From: CAZRZN01 sp964604565
GTDB taxonomy: Bacteria; Pseudomonadota; Alphaproteobacteria; Rhodobacterales; Rhodobacteraceae
DNA length: 24,551 nt
Direction of reading: 5' to 3'
NCBI GenBank assembly: GCA_964604565.1
Contig: CAZRZN010000038.1
Location: 1-24,551 of the forward strand
Part shown: one piece after another, positions 6,932 through 15,326 of the stretch
Position numbering within the stretch: the stretch's first letter is position 1
How the letters are laid out: each line of letters starts with the position of its first letter
The notes under the pieces: generated by a model
Databases searched by the model: none
What the model saw: only the letters and a program-made list of their open reading frames with translations
What the model was told of the DNA's origin: nothing
Program-made: the position numbers and the translations under genes

Positions 6932-8530
6932 TCAACCGATGGCGACGGCTTTCACATCGTCGTCGATATAGGGAACATATTGTTCGAAATTGTCGGCAAA
7001 CATCTGGACAAGTTTTTCCGCCTGTCTGTCATAGGCCGCCTTGTCGTCCCATGTCTTGCGCGGATTGAGCAACAGCTCGGGCACGCCCTCGACGGAGACG
7101 GGCACCTCGAACCCAAAGCTTGGATCCTTGCGGAACTCGACGTTGGCAAGTCCACCGTCAAGTGCCGCATGAAGCAGCGCGCGGGTCGCCTTGATCGGCA
7201 TCCGCGACCCGGTGCCATAAGCGCCGCCGGTCCATCCGGTGTTCACCAGCCAGCATGTCGCGCCATGCTTGGCGATCTTGTCGCGCAGCAGGTTGCCGTA
7301 GACCTCCGGACGGCGCGGCATGAAGGGGGCGCCGAAACAGGTCGAGAATGTCGGCTCCGGTTCCGTCACGCCGCGTTCTGTCCCCGCGACCTTGGCGGTG
7401 AAGCCGGAGAGAAAATGATACATGGCCTGAGCCGGCGTCAGGCGTGCGATGGGTGGCAACACGCCAAAGGAATCACAGGTGAGCATGATAATGTTCTTGG
7501 GGTGGCCCCCAAGGGCGGTCTTCGATGCGTTCGAGATATAGTGGAGGGGATAGGCGCAGCGCATGTTGGCGGTGAGCGATTCGTCCTCGAAATCGAGGTC
7601 GAAGGTCTCAGGGTCGTAGACCATGTTCTCTATCACCGTGCCGAACATCTGCGTGGTCGCGTAGATTTCCGGCTCTGCTTCGGGGCTCAGCTTGATCGTC
7701 TTGGCGTAGCAGCCGCCCTCGAAGTTGAAAGTGCCGCGGTCAGACCAGCCGTGTTCGTCGTCACCGATCAGCACCCGCGACGGATCGGCCGAAAGCGTGG
7801 TCTTGCCGGTCCCCGACAGGCCGAAAAAGATCGCCGTGTCGACCGGATTGCCGGGCGCATGATTGGCGGAACAATGCATCGCCATGATGCCCTTGCCCGG
7901 CAACAGGTAGTTCAGCAGCGTGAAGACCGATTTCTTGTTCTCACCGGCGTATTCGGTGTTTGCGATCAGGATCAGCTTCTTGTCAAAGTTCATCGCCACC
8001 ACCGTGTCCGTGCGGCAACCGTGTTTCGCCGGATCGGCCCTGAAGCTGGGGCAGTTGATGATGGTGAAGTCCGCGGTAAAACTGTCCAGATCCTCGCGGT
8101 CCGGGCGGCGCAACATGTGACGAATGAAGAGGTTGTGCCACGCGAGTTCCGAAATCACGCGCACGTCGATGGCGTTGGCGGGATCGGCACCGCCGACAAG
8201 ATCCTGAACGAAGTAGTCGCCACCCTTCATATGTTCGATCATGTCGGCATAGAGCGCGTCAAAGCCTTCTTCGGTCATCGGGGCGTTGTTGTCCCACCAG
8301 ATGTCGTTCTCGACGCTGGGGGTCTTGACGATGAACTTGTCCTTGGGCGACCGCCCGGTGAATTTTCCCGTGCTGCACAGAAAGGCACCGCCCTTGCCAA
8401 GTGTCCCTTCGCCGCGTTTGAGCGCCGCTTCGATCAGTGCGGGCTCCATGAGGTTGTAATAGACATTGCCAAGCCCTTCGATCCCTTGATCTTCGAGCCG
8501 GAACTGCGGGTTCACCCGTCCAAATGTCAT
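6932..8530 (-). CDS. pckA: Phosphoenolpyruvate carboxykinase (ATP)
   Basis: The 532-residue enzyme converts oxaloacetate and ATP to phosphoenolpyruvate, CO2 and ADP, the committed step of gluconeogenesis from TCA intermediates. Visible motifs are the substrate-binding STGKFTGRSPKDKF (about 53-66), the kinase-1a P-loop GLSGTGKTT (237-245) and the kinase-2/metal region IGDDEHGWSD (about 255-264). FNFEGGCYAKTIKL follows. These identify the ATP-type rather than the GTP-type enzyme, and the length is normal. The ATG at 8530 has AGGAG about 9 bp upstream. It is divergent from chvI, an arrangement conserved in many alphaproteobacteria; in rhizobia ChvI/ChvG has been linked to pckA expression. A promoter-like pair and a dyad lie directly upstream, and an intrinsic terminator ends the unit. 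Confidence 0.98.
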   Translation of the reverse strand: MTFGRVNPQFRLEDQGIEGLGNVYYNLMEPALIEAALKRGEGTLGKGGAFLCSTGKFTGRSPKDKFIVKTPSVENDIWWDNNAPMTEEGFDALYADMIEHMKGGDYFVQDLVGGADPANAIDVRVISELAWHNLFIRHMLRRPDREDLDSFTADFTIINCPSFRADPAKHGCRTDTVVAMNFDKKLILIANTEYAGENKKSVFTLLNYLLPGKGIMAMHCSANHAPGNPVDTAIFFGLSGTGKTTLSADPSRVLIGDDEHGWSDRGTFNFEGGCYAKTIKLSPEAEPEIYATTQMFGTVIENMVYDPETFDLDFEDESLTANMRCAYPLHYISNASKTALGGHPKNIIMLTCDSFGVLPPIARLTPAQAMYHFLSGFTAKVAGTERGVTEPEPTFSTCFGAPFMPRRPEVYGNLLRDKIAKHGATCWLVNTGWTGGAYGTGSRMPIKATRALLHAALDGGLANVEFRKDPSFGFEVPVSVEGVPELLLNPRKTWDDKAAYDRQAEKLVQMFADNFEQYVPYIDDDVKAVAIG

Positions 8531-8561
8531 TTGCCTTGCTCCTGTCGCGCGCTGCTGCGCA

Positions 8562-8591
8562 ATAATATTTCGGCATGTCGGCTACCGACAA
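8562..8591 (-). promoter_or_regulatory. Candidate sigma-70 type promoter of pckA
   Basis: On the minus strand TTGTCG (8586-8591) and TATTAT (8562-8567) are separated by 18 bp. They match the -35 and -10 consensus well, which would put the start of transcription near 8554, about 24 nt before the pckA ATG. This is read by eye. Confidence 0.55.
8576..8590. promoter_or_regulatory. Perfect dyad overlapping the pckA -35 region, candidate operator
   Basis: TGTCGG-CTA-CCGACA is a perfect inverted repeat with 6-bp arms. It covers most of the proposed -35 box of pckA and part of the spacer, a place where a bound dimer would block RNA polymerase. The regulator is unknown; ChvI is one candidate, a gluconeogenesis repressor another. 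Confidence 0.45.
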
Positions 8592-8867
8592 CTCTTTCCT
8601 TAGCACGCCACTTTTGGGCATGAACAGGACGCATGTGGGCAGTTTGCGCTACCAAACCGGGGTTTAGCGTTACCATGGCGAGGCCCTGCCGAGGTCGTCG
8701 CAATCCAAAGGAAACAGCTGAGGCATTTTAGCCATTCCTTTTCCAAATTCGCGTCCGATGGGGCACGGGTATGGCGCTGATTCGCAGTTTAGGATTGCTG
8801 TAAGGCGGAAACTCGCCGATAGTGCGAAAAAAGTGCATGCAAACAGAGCAGTATAAGGACAGAGACA

Positions 8868-9569
8868 ATGTCTAGAATAGCCCTTGTGGACGATGACAGG
8901 AATATCCTGACATCGGTTTCGATGACACTGGAGGCAGAAGGATTCGAAGTCGAAACTTTCAACGACGGGCAGGCCGCCCTTGACGCTTTCAACAAAAAAA
9001 TGCCGGACATGGCCGTCTTCGATATCAAGATGCCGCGTATGGACGGTATGGACCTGCTCCAGCGTGTCCGTCAAAAATCCCAGATGCCGGTGATCTTCCT
9101 GACCTCCAAGGACGACGAGATCGACGAAGTCCTCGGTCTGCGGATGGGGGCCGACGACTACGTGAAAAAACCGTTCTCGCAGCGGCTTCTTGTCGAACGT
9201 ATCCGTGCGTTGCTCCGCCGACAGGAGGCCGTCGCTGGTGATGTGGTGGGTGACACCGAAGAGACCAAGCTCATGTCGCGCGGATCCCTGACCATGGATC
9301 CACTGCGTCATGCCGTCTCGTGGAAGGGGCGCGACGTGTCGCTGACAGTCACGGAATTCCTGCTGTTGCAGGCTCTGGCGCAGCGCCCGGGTTTCGTGAA
9401 GTCGCGTGATCAGCTGATGGACGTGGCATACGACGATCAGGTCTATGTGGACGATCGGACCATTGACAGCCATATCAAGCGCCTGCGCAAGAAGATGCGC
9501 TCCGTCGATACGGATTTTTCCGCCATCGAAACGCTTTACGGCATCGGTTACCGCTACAACGAAGAGTAA
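8868..9569 (+). CDS. chvI: Response regulator ChvI (OmpR family)
   Basis: The 233-residue cytoplasmic DNA-binding regulator is the partner of the ChvG kinase; in rhizobia the pair responds to acid and cell-envelope stress. The receiver domain (about 1-120) shows the acidic triad Asp8-Asp9-Asp10, the phospho-acceptor Asp52 in FDIKMPRMDG, Thr79 in IFLTSKDD and Lys101 in VKKPFS. The C-terminal winged-helix domain (about 140-230) holds LTVTEFLLLQALAQRPG and DDRTIDSHIKRLRKKM, followed by ETLYGIGYRYNEE, the OmpR-family ending. The strong match to ChvI/ExoS-ChvI type sequences and the fixed gene order with pckA and hprK support the name. AAGGA lies 8 bp before the ATG. Its stop is 3 bp from the chvG start, so the two are cotranscribed. 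Confidence 0.94.
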   Translation: MSRIALVDDDRNILTSVSMTLEAEGFEVETFNDGQAALDAFNKKMPDMAVFDIKMPRMDGMDLLQRVRQKSQMPVIFLTSKDDEIDEVLGLRMGADDYVKKPFSQRLLVERIRALLRRQEAVAGDVVGDTEETKLMSRGSLTMDPLRHAVSWKGRDVSLTVTEFLLLQALAQRPGFVKSRDQLMDVAYDDQVYVDDRTIDSHIKRLRKKMRSVDTDFSAIETLYGIGYRYNEE

Positions 9570-9572
9570 GGA

Positions 9573-11288
9573 ATGGCCCTGGCCGAGCATATCCGGATGC
9601 GGGACGAAAATCATGAACGCCGGGACGCCGATGTCGTCCTTGGCGATGATTGGGTCGCGCCGGACAGCACCGTTGAAAAAGAGTTGCGCGACAGTCGGGC
9701 GCGGCGCGGTCTGTTCCCGCTCAACCGGTCCCCGCTGACCCGCAAGATCATCACCTTCAACCTGATTGCCCTGAACGTGTTGGTCGCGGGCATCCTGTGG
9801 TTGAATTCATCCCGCGACACTCTGGCGGTGCAGCGGATCAACGGACTTCAGGCCGAAGTCGAACTGATCGCTGACGTTTTCGAGGCGCAATTGCCAGAGG
9901 GTGCCCCGGTCAGTCTTGGCGTCGATTCGAATGTCGATGTTGCCGGCACGGTCGAAGGAATGGACCTGCGGGACGGCGTGCGGCTGATGGTCTTTGACAG
10001 CGCCAGCTTCCTCGTCGGTGAGACCGCCGGTGCCATGCCGCCGATCATCGCGCCGGTCGAAGAAGAGCAGCCCACCCTGATCTCCGATTTCCTCAATACG
10101 GTCTGGGACAGCGCAGCCGGTCTCTTCAGATACACCGATGATGCGCCGGAGCTCCTGCTTGAGGATCGTCTTCGCCGGTCGATCGAGGCGGGTGATCCCG
10201 CGCTGACGCGGGTGGAATCCGCCGGAAGTAGCGGAAACACCTTGTTCTTTGCCTTCACGCCGATCCGGCAAAACGATCGCCTTGTCGGCACCATCGCGCT
10301 CGTCTCTCCTGCGGCCGAAATCGACGCAGCCGTCAGCGCGGAACGCGAACGTGTCTTGCAGATGTTCGTCATCGCTACGCTGGTTTCGATCGGTCTCAGC
10401 CTTGTTCTGGCCTCCACGATCGCCAATCCGATCTCTGACCTTGCCGCCGCGGCGGAAATCGGGCGTGACCGCAATCGCCGGGCGCGCACCCCCGGACGGA
10501 TCCGCATTCCAGACCTGACCGCACGGCCTGATGAGATCGGGCGCTTGTCGGGGGCGCTGCGCGGAATGGTTTCAGCACTCTACGACAGGATCGACAGCAA
10601 CGAACAATTTGCTGCCGATGTGGCACATGAGATCAAGAACCCGCTGGCGTCTCTACGGTCTGCCGTGGGCAGTCTGCGCATGGTCAAGAAGGAGGATCAC
10701 CGAACACGTCTTCTGGACGTTATTGAACATGATGTGAGACGGCTGGATCGTCTTGTAAGCGACATCTCCAATGCTTCACGGCTTGATTCCGAACTGGTCA
10801 AGGAAGAAGAGCAGGACTTCAACCTTCTCAAGATGCTGGGTAATCTGACCGAATTCCTTGGGCAGGACGCGCGCAAGAAGGGTATCGAATTCATCACGGA
10901 CCTACCGAAGACGCCGATCATGATACAGGGGCTGGAACCCCGTCTGGCGCAAGTGTTCGTGAACCTCATTACCAACGCCATCAGTTTTTGTGAGGATGGT
11001 GACGCCATTCGTGTCTGGGCCCGACGTCGGGAAAATCGCGTGCTTGTGGTGGTCGAGGATACCGGTCCCGGCATACCGGAGGAGGCGCTCGAGAAGATTT
11101 TCAAACGTTTCTACACCTCGCGGCCGCAGTCAGATTTCGGCAACAACTCCGGTCTTGGCCTCGCCATATCAGAGCAGATCGTCGAGGCGCATGGCGGTGT
11201 GATCTGGGCAGAGAACATCCGCCCGACAGAAGCGGACGTGACTTCCGAACCGCTGGGTGCGCGGTTCGTGGTCGGCTTGCCGGTCTGA
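9573..11288 (+). CDS. chvG: Sensor histidine kinase ChvG (ExoS-like)
   Basis: A 571-residue inner-membrane kinase that senses envelope or acid stress and phosphorylates ChvI. A cytoplasmic N-terminal extension of about 55 residues is followed by TM1 (about 58-78), a periplasmic sensor domain (about 80-262) and TM2 (about 263-284). A HAMP linker follows (about 285-340), then the H-box AHEIKNPLAS with His352, the N-box region NLITNAISF (464-472), the G1 box DTGPGIPEE (496-504) and the G2 box GLGLAI (527-532). An acidic, proline-rich patch (VEEEQP, 162-167) sits in the periplasmic part. In rhizobia this domain is controlled by the periplasmic ExoR protein; no exoR-like gene lies in the window. 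The start is 3 bp after chvI; hprK begins 16 bp after chvG ends. Confidence 0.93.
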   Translation: MALAEHIRMRDENHERRDADVVLGDDWVAPDSTVEKELRDSRARRGLFPLNRSPLTRKIITFNLIALNVLVAGILWLNSSRDTLAVQRINGLQAEVELIADVFEAQLPEGAPVSLGVDSNVDVAGTVEGMDLRDGVRLMVFDSASFLVGETAGAMPPIIAPVEEEQPTLISDFLNTVWDSAAGLFRYTDDAPELLLEDRLRRSIEAGDPALTRVESAGSSGNTLFFAFTPIRQNDRLVGTIALVSPAAEIDAAVSAERERVLQMFVIATLVSIGLSLVLASTIANPISDLAAAAEIGRDRNRRARTPGRIRIPDLTARPDEIGRLSGALRGMVSALYDRIDSNEQFAADVAHEIKNPLASLRSAVGSLRMVKKEDHRTRLLDVIEHDVRRLDRLVSDISNASRLDSELVKEEEQDFNLLKMLGNLTEFLGQDARKKGIEFITDLPKTPIMIQGLEPRLAQVFVNLITNAISFCEDGDAIRVWARRRENRVLVVVEDTGPGIPEEALEKIFKRFYTSRPQSDFGNNSGLGLAISEQIVEAHGGVIWAENIRPTEADVTSEPLGARFVVGLPV

Positions 11289-11304
11289 GCGCGCGACCGG
11301 AGCG

Positions 11305-11721
11305 ATGCGGGAAATACTGCATGCCACGTCGGTCGCTATTGCGGGTAGGGGCCTTTTGCTGCGCGGAGCTTCGGGAAGCGGCAAGTCGGGTATCGCGTTG
11401 GACCTGATGGCCCGGGGAGCCGAATTGATTGCCGACGACCGGACCATCGTGACCCTGTGTGACGGCTTGCTGATCCTGTCCGTGCCACCCGCGTTGCGGG
11501 GATTGATCGAAGCGCGCGGCCTTGGCCTCCTGAAGGCGCAAAACGTCGAGGATGTCCCGCTCGCGGCTGTGGTTGATCTGGATGTGGCCGAAACACACCG
11601 TTTGCCGCCGACGCGAAAGACCCGGATTCTGGGCGTTACTGTACCTTTGCTTCATTATTCTGCATCAGAATATTTCCCTGCGGGACTTGTGCAATATCTC
11701 AAGGAGGGCCGACAAGAGTAG
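11305..11721 (+). CDS. hprK: HPr kinase/phosphorylase, short alphaproteobacterial type
   Basis: This 138-residue protein matches only the C-terminal catalytic domain of HPr kinase/phosphorylase, which phosphorylates or dephosphorylates a serine on HPr. The P-loop GASGSGKS is at residues 21-28, then LIADDRT. The N-terminal half of the Firmicute enzyme is missing, as is normal in alphaproteobacteria. It starts 16 bp after chvG with a weak site (GGAG, 3 bp spacing); an in-frame GTG at 11257, inside chvG, is possible but adds no conserved sequence. The target HPr (13082-13360) is encoded in the same series and keeps the matching serine. It probably tunes the nitrogen/carbon-type phosphotransferase chain rather than sugar uptake. 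Confidence 0.9.
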   Translation: MREILHATSVAIAGRGLLLRGASGSGKSGIALDLMARGAELIADDRTIVTLCDGLLILSVPPALRGLIEARGLGLLKAQNVEDVPLAAVVDLDVAETHRLPPTRKTRILGVTVPLLHYSASEYFPAGLVQYLKEGRQE

Positions 11722-11723
11722 CA

Positions 11724-12653
11724 ATGGACCAGATCGACCAAATGACCGCGCGCATCGTCTTTGTCACCGGGCCTTCGGGTGCTGGTCGGTCGAGTGCCAT
11801 CAACGTGCTGGAGGATCTGGGGTTCGAGGCCATCGACAATATCCCGCTCAGCCTGATCCCGCGCCTTGTTGACGGGGACCTGCCGGCAACGCGGCCGCTT
11901 GCGCTTGGGATCGACGTTCGCAACCGGGACTTCAGCGCGGAAGGTCTGCTGCAGCTTTACGATGTTCTGGCTGCAAAGGTGAGCACGGTCGTTGATCTTC
12001 TCTACATCGACTGTTCGACAGAAATCCTAGTGCGCCGCTACTCTGAAACGCGGCGCCGCCATCCGCTGGCGCCGGACGAAACGCCGGTTGACGGCGTGAT
12101 CCGTGAAAAGGCCTTGCTGACGGATGTCCGCAATCGTGCCGATATCCTGATCGACAGTTCTGAAATGACGGTGCATGACCTCAGGGCGGAAATGGAAGGC
12201 TGGTTTGCCGAGGCAACCGGTCAGGGAATGGCCGTGTCCGTGCAGAGCTTTTCGTACAAGCGCGGCCTGCCGCAGGGACTGGACATGGTGTTCGACTGCC
12301 GCTTTCTGCGCAATCCGCACTGGGAGCCGGACCTGCGCCCTGCCACCGGCCTGGATGCCGACGTCGCCGCCTATGTGGCAGAGGATCCGCGCTACGAAGC
12401 TTTCGTCGAGCAGGTGACCCTTCTGCTGCTGCTGGTCCTTCCGGCTTGCGTGACGGAAGGAAAAGCGCATTTCGCGATCGGTTTCGGATGCACCGGCGGC
12501 AAACATCGGTCCGTCGCGATGACGGAAAATCTGGCCGCCGCCCTTGCGCAGGAAGGTTGGCGAGTGTCAATCAGACACCGTGAGCTAGAGCGGCGGGGAA
12601 CGGGGCCGGATCTGGACCATGTCATCAACATGAGCGGAAAGGCATCGGTGTGA
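11724..12653 (+). CDS. rapZ: RNase adapter / nucleotide-binding protein RapZ
   Basis: A 309-residue protein of the RapZ (YvcJ) family. E. coli RapZ guides RNase E to the small RNA GlmZ and so controls glucosamine-6-phosphate synthase; the role in alphaproteobacteria is less clear, as GlmZ is not known there. The N-terminal P-loop is VTGPSGAGRSSA (residues 14-25). The middle has LLYIDCSTEILVRRYSETRRRHPL (as two halves around VRRY), typical of the family. The C-terminal domain contains FAIGFGCTGGKHRSVAMTE, the most conserved RapZ block. AAGGAGGG lies 16 bp before the ATG at 11724, rather far, so the ATG at 11742 (6 codons later) is an alternative start. The gene ends in a 4-bp overlap with the EIIA gene. 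Confidence 0.94.
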   Translation: MDQIDQMTARIVFVTGPSGAGRSSAINVLEDLGFEAIDNIPLSLIPRLVDGDLPATRPLALGIDVRNRDFSAEGLLQLYDVLAAKVSTVVDLLYIDCSTEILVRRYSETRRRHPLAPDETPVDGVIREKALLTDVRNRADILIDSSEMTVHDLRAEMEGWFAEATGQGMAVSVQSFSYKRGLPQGLDMVFDCRFLRNPHWEPDLRPATGLDADVAAYVAEDPRYEAFVEQVTLLLLLVLPACVTEGKAHFAIGFGCTGGKHRSVAMTENLAAALAQEGWRVSIRHRELERRGTGPDLDHVINMSGKASV

Positions 12654-13048
12654 TCGGCATCGTAATCGTGGCACATGGCGGGCTGGCCCGCGAATACCTC
12701 GCCGCAGTCGAGCATGTGGTCGGCCGTCAACCGGGCATGAAGGCGATCGCCATTGAGGCGAACGACGACCGTTCAGCCAAACAGGATGAGATCAGCGCGG
12801 CGGCCGATGCGGTCGACACCGGTGGGGGGGTGGTGATAGTCACCGACATGTTCGGCGGATCGCCCTCTAACCTGTCCCTCAGGGCCTGTCGCTACGAGGA
12901 TCGCCGCATCGTCTACGGAGCAAATCTGCCAATGCTCATAAAGCTGACGAAAAGCCGTCATTTGCCGGTGCCAGAAGCGGTGCGCCAGGCGCTTGAGGCC
13001 GGGAGGAAGTATATTGACAGCCAGAATGTTCCGGCAGAAGCCCCCTGA
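12650..13048 (+). CDS. PTS EIIA component, mannose family
   Basis: A 132-residue cytoplasmic phosphocarrier of the mannose/fructose EIIA fold, phosphorylated by HPr. The phospho-acceptor is His9 in IVIVAHGGLA. The core TDMFGGSPSNLS (about 65-76) and the NLPMLIKL strand (about 92-99) are standard for this family. No EIIB, EIIC or EIID transport component is nearby, so a regulatory rather than transport role is likely, as in other alphaproteobacterial copies. The GTG start lies within the rapZ stop (GTGA overlap), so the genes are translationally coupled. ptsH follows 33 bp later. Confidence 0.92.
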   Translation: MIGIVIVAHGGLAREYLAAVEHVVGRQPGMKAIAIEANDDRSAKQDEISAAADAVDTGGGVVIVTDMFGGSPSNLSLRACRYEDRRIVYGANLPMLIKLTKSRHLPVPEAVRQALEAGRKYIDSQNVPAEAP

Positions 13049-13081
13049 ACAGGCCGATCCCAAAGCAGAAAGACCCAAGTA

Positions 13082-13360
13082 ATGACAGCCAGTGAACGCA
13101 GGGCGCTGAAAATCGTCAATGAAAAGGGCCTGCATGCAAGAGCGTCGGCCAAGCTTGTGGAGGTTGTCGAGGGGTTCGACGCGACCGCCGAAGTCAGCCG
13201 GGACGGGATGTCCGCGAGCGGAGACAGTATCATGGGGCTTTTGATGTTGGCAGCGGCCAAAGGAACCACTATTGAAGTCCAAACCTCTGGACCGGACGCC
13301 GAGGCGCTTGCCGACGCGGTTGAGGCCTTGGTCGCCGCCCGGTTCGGTGAGGATTGTTAG
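13082..13360 (+). CDS. ptsH: Phosphocarrier protein HPr
   Basis: A 92-residue HPr. His18 in KGLHARASAKL is the phospho-acceptor from enzyme I. Ser49 in GDSIMGLLML corresponds to the serine modified by HprK (Ser46 in Bacillus numbering). Length and both motifs are normal. It forms, with hprK and EIIA, a regulatory phosphorelay; enzyme I (ptsP or ptsI) is outside the window. The Shine-Dalgarno is poor (AAAGA). The downstream acyltransferase gene starts less than 100 bp later, so it may be part of the same transcript. Confidence 0.95.
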   Translation: MTASERRALKIVNEKGLHARASAKLVEVVEGFDATAEVSRDGMSASGDSIMGLLMLAAAKGTTIEVQTSGPDAEALADAVEALVAARFGEDC

Positions 13361-13448
13361 GCCGGAAAAACCGGACCGACAAACAGTACGGGACCGATGC
13401 AGGCCGATGGTTGAAAGCACCCGAGCGACATCCCTGAGAGGCCAGAGA

Positions 13449-14285
13449 GTGTCCAGAAACCCCGCACCTTATGACAAGCGTAAGGTCAGTTACGCGAACT
13501 CGTTCACCAACCCGTGGAAGTCAAACACCATCCGTACGATGGAGTGGCTTACGGGAAAGATCCCGATGTTGCGCATGGTTCGCCAGTTCGAGCGCATGGG
13601 GCCGGTCGAGGGGCAGGCCTTCTGGAGTCAGGCTCTGCACATCATGGGGATAGAGTTGCAGACCCCGCCCGAACAGATCGCCCGGATCCCCTCCGAAGGT
13701 CCGCTGGTCGTGGTCGCAAACCATCCACACGGTCTGGTGGACGGCATGGTTCTGGCCGAACTTATCGGGCGCGTCCGCACGGACTACAGGATTCTCACCC
13801 GTTCTCTTCTGACCGGCGTCAAAGAGATAGAACCCTTCATGATTCCCGTGCCGTTCCCGCATGCCGCCAACGCGCGCGAAGAAAGCCTGGAGATGCGAGC
13901 CCGGTGCATGGATCATCTGAAGTCTGGCGGGGTGATCGTGTTGTTTCCGTCGGGCGTTGTCGCCTCCTCCGAGACATGGTGGGGGCCGGCGGTCGAGGCC
14001 GTTTGGAATCCCTTTACCGCAAAGATGATCCAACGGTCGGGCGCGACGGTCGTGCCGATCTATTTTCCGGGCCAGAACAGCCGCGTGTATCAGATTGCCA
14101 ACCAGATATCTGCCACGATCCGGCAAGGTTTGCTGATACATGAGGTCGTCCACGCCTGTCGTCGTCCGCAAAAGCCCGTTGTCGGCCCGCGTATCTCCCC
14201 GGAAGAGGTAAATGAATTCGTGGGTGGGCAACGGGAATTCGTGGCTTGGTTGCGTGAAAAGACACTCGGTCTGCGTGAGACCTGA
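13449..14285 (+). CDS. Lysophospholipid acyltransferase family (PlsC-like) protein
   Basis: A 278-residue acyltransferase of the glycerolipid acyltransferase superfamily; it probably moves an acyl chain onto a lysophospholipid or related lipid at the inner face of the membrane. Block I is VVVANHPHGLVDGM (H and D catalytic pair), and block III is VLFPSGVV, a variant of the FPEG block. The rest is typical of a roseobacter subfamily: RTDYRILTRSLLTGVKEIEPFM and NPFTAKMIQRSGATVVPIYFPGQNS. No transmembrane helix stands out. Start choice is unsure: GTG at 13449 follows GAGAGG with 8-bp spacing, while ATG at 13407 would give 292 residues. Its place behind ptsH suggests co-expression with the ChvG/I-PTS series, perhaps to adjust membrane lipids. 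Confidence 0.86.
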   Translation: MSRNPAPYDKRKVSYANSFTNPWKSNTIRTMEWLTGKIPMLRMVRQFERMGPVEGQAFWSQALHIMGIELQTPPEQIARIPSEGPLVVVANHPHGLVDGMVLAELIGRVRTDYRILTRSLLTGVKEIEPFMIPVPFPHAANAREESLEMRARCMDHLKSGGVIVLFPSGVVASSETWWGPAVEAVWNPFTAKMIQRSGATVVPIYFPGQNSRVYQIANQISATIRQGLLIHEVVHACRRPQKPVVGPRISPEEVNEFVGGQREFVAWLREKTLGLRET

Positions 14286-14372
14286 AAGTCTTTCCCTCAC
14301 CCTTTTTCAGGCGGATACCTTGGGTCTTGCCGCTTCAGGGTGCGCCGAACATGATCTGGAAATAAAAACTTT

Positions 14373-15248
14373 TCAGCGCGTTGGCACAGGCTCGTCACCA
14401 CGATAATCATAGAAACCTCGGTTCGTCTTGCGGCCAAGCCAACCAGCCTCGACGTATTTCGTCAGCAGGGGGCAGGGTCGATATTTGGTGTCGGCCAGCC
14501 CGTCATGCAGGACGTTCATGATGGCGAGGCAGGTGTCCAGCCCGATGAAATCCGCCAGTTCGAGCGGCCCCATCGGATGATTTGCGCCAAGTTTCATGGA
14601 CAGGTCGATCGACTTCACGTTGCCGACCCCTTCGTAAAGCGTGTAAACCGCTTCGTTGATCATCGGCATCAGGATGCGGTTGACGATGAAGGCGGGAAAA
14701 TCTTCGGCGCTGGCGGCGGTCTTGCCAAGGTTTTCGACGACGCCCAAACAGGCCTTGTAGGTGTCATGATCGGTGGCGATGCCGCGGATCAGTTCGACCA
14801 GTTTCATGACGGGCACCGGGTTCATGAAATGGAACCCCATGAAGCGCTCCGGCCGGTCGGTGCGTGACGCAAGCCGGGTGATCGAGATCGAGGATGTGTT
14901 CGACGTGAGGATCGTATGCGGCGCCAGTTCCGGCGCAAGCGCGGCAAATATCTTGTTCTTGACCTCTTCGTTTTCGGTTGCCGCTTCGATCACCAGATCG
15001 TTCTGACCAATTTCGGGCAGGTTCAGGGTGGTCCTGATACGCGCCATCGCGGCATCGCGGGCCTCTGCGGAGATCTTTTCGCGGCTGACCTGCCGATCCA
15101 GATTTTTGCCGATCTGGTCACTCGCTCGATCCAGCGCGTCCTGACTGACATCGTTGAGGCTGACGTCATACCCCGACAGCGCCATGACATGCGCTATCCC
15201 GCTGCCCATCTGACCCGCGCCAACAACGCCGACCGACTTGATCTCCAT
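14373..15248 (-). CDS. 3-hydroxybutyryl-CoA dehydrogenase
   Basis: A 291-residue NAD-dependent dehydrogenase interconverting acetoacetyl-CoA and 3-hydroxybutyryl-CoA (or longer 3-hydroxyacyl-CoAs) in the cytoplasm. The Rossmann motif GVVGAGQMGSGIAHV begins at residue 6. The region of the catalytic His is GFHFMNPVPVMKLVELI, and the C-terminal domain starts around FPAFIVNRILMPMINEA. Length and layout match the single-domain HBD/PaaH family, not the fused FadB. AGAGGAAA lies 6 bp before the ATG at 15248. The nearby etfB-etfA pair, on the same strand but across the DUF6473 gene, suits acyl-CoA oxidation. The exact chain length preference cannot be told, so no symbol is given. Confidence 0.93.
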   Translation of the reverse strand: MEIKSVGVVGAGQMGSGIAHVMALSGYDVSLNDVSQDALDRASDQIGKNLDRQVSREKISAEARDAAMARIRTTLNLPEIGQNDLVIEAATENEEVKNKIFAALAPELAPHTILTSNTSSISITRLASRTDRPERFMGFHFMNPVPVMKLVELIRGIATDHDTYKACLGVVENLGKTAASAEDFPAFIVNRILMPMINEAVYTLYEGVGNVKSIDLSMKLGANHPMGPLELADFIGLDTCLAIMNVLHDGLADTKYRPCPLLTKYVEAGWLGRKTNRGFYDYRGDEPVPTR

Positions 15249-15326
15249 GCCGCTTTCCTCTTCTGACCGCGCTACAATGAACCGCTTGGCGAGGCGCTGC
15301 AAGGGTGCGCGGAGGTCCTACGACCC

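Larger units (their letters stand above)
8531..8867. other. Divergent pckA/chvI regulatory region
   Basis: These 337 bp between pckA and chvI hold no convincing gene. The pckA side has a promoter-like pair and a dyad at 8562-8591. The chvI side has a small hairpin, GGCG-GAAACT-CGCC (about 8804-8817), and the chvI ribosome binding site AAGGA (8855-8859). No clear chvI promoter was recognised. Confidence 0.6.

Noticed and set aside
6878..8623. A 581-codon open frame on the plus strand
   Set aside because: It lies opposite pckA, whose motifs are intact on the minus strand. The predicted protein has no recognisable domain and is a by-product of the G+C-rich codon use of pckA.
8670..9614. A 314-codon open frame on the minus strand
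   Set aside because: It is antisense to chvI, which has complete receiver and DNA-binding domains; the frame has no domain of its own.
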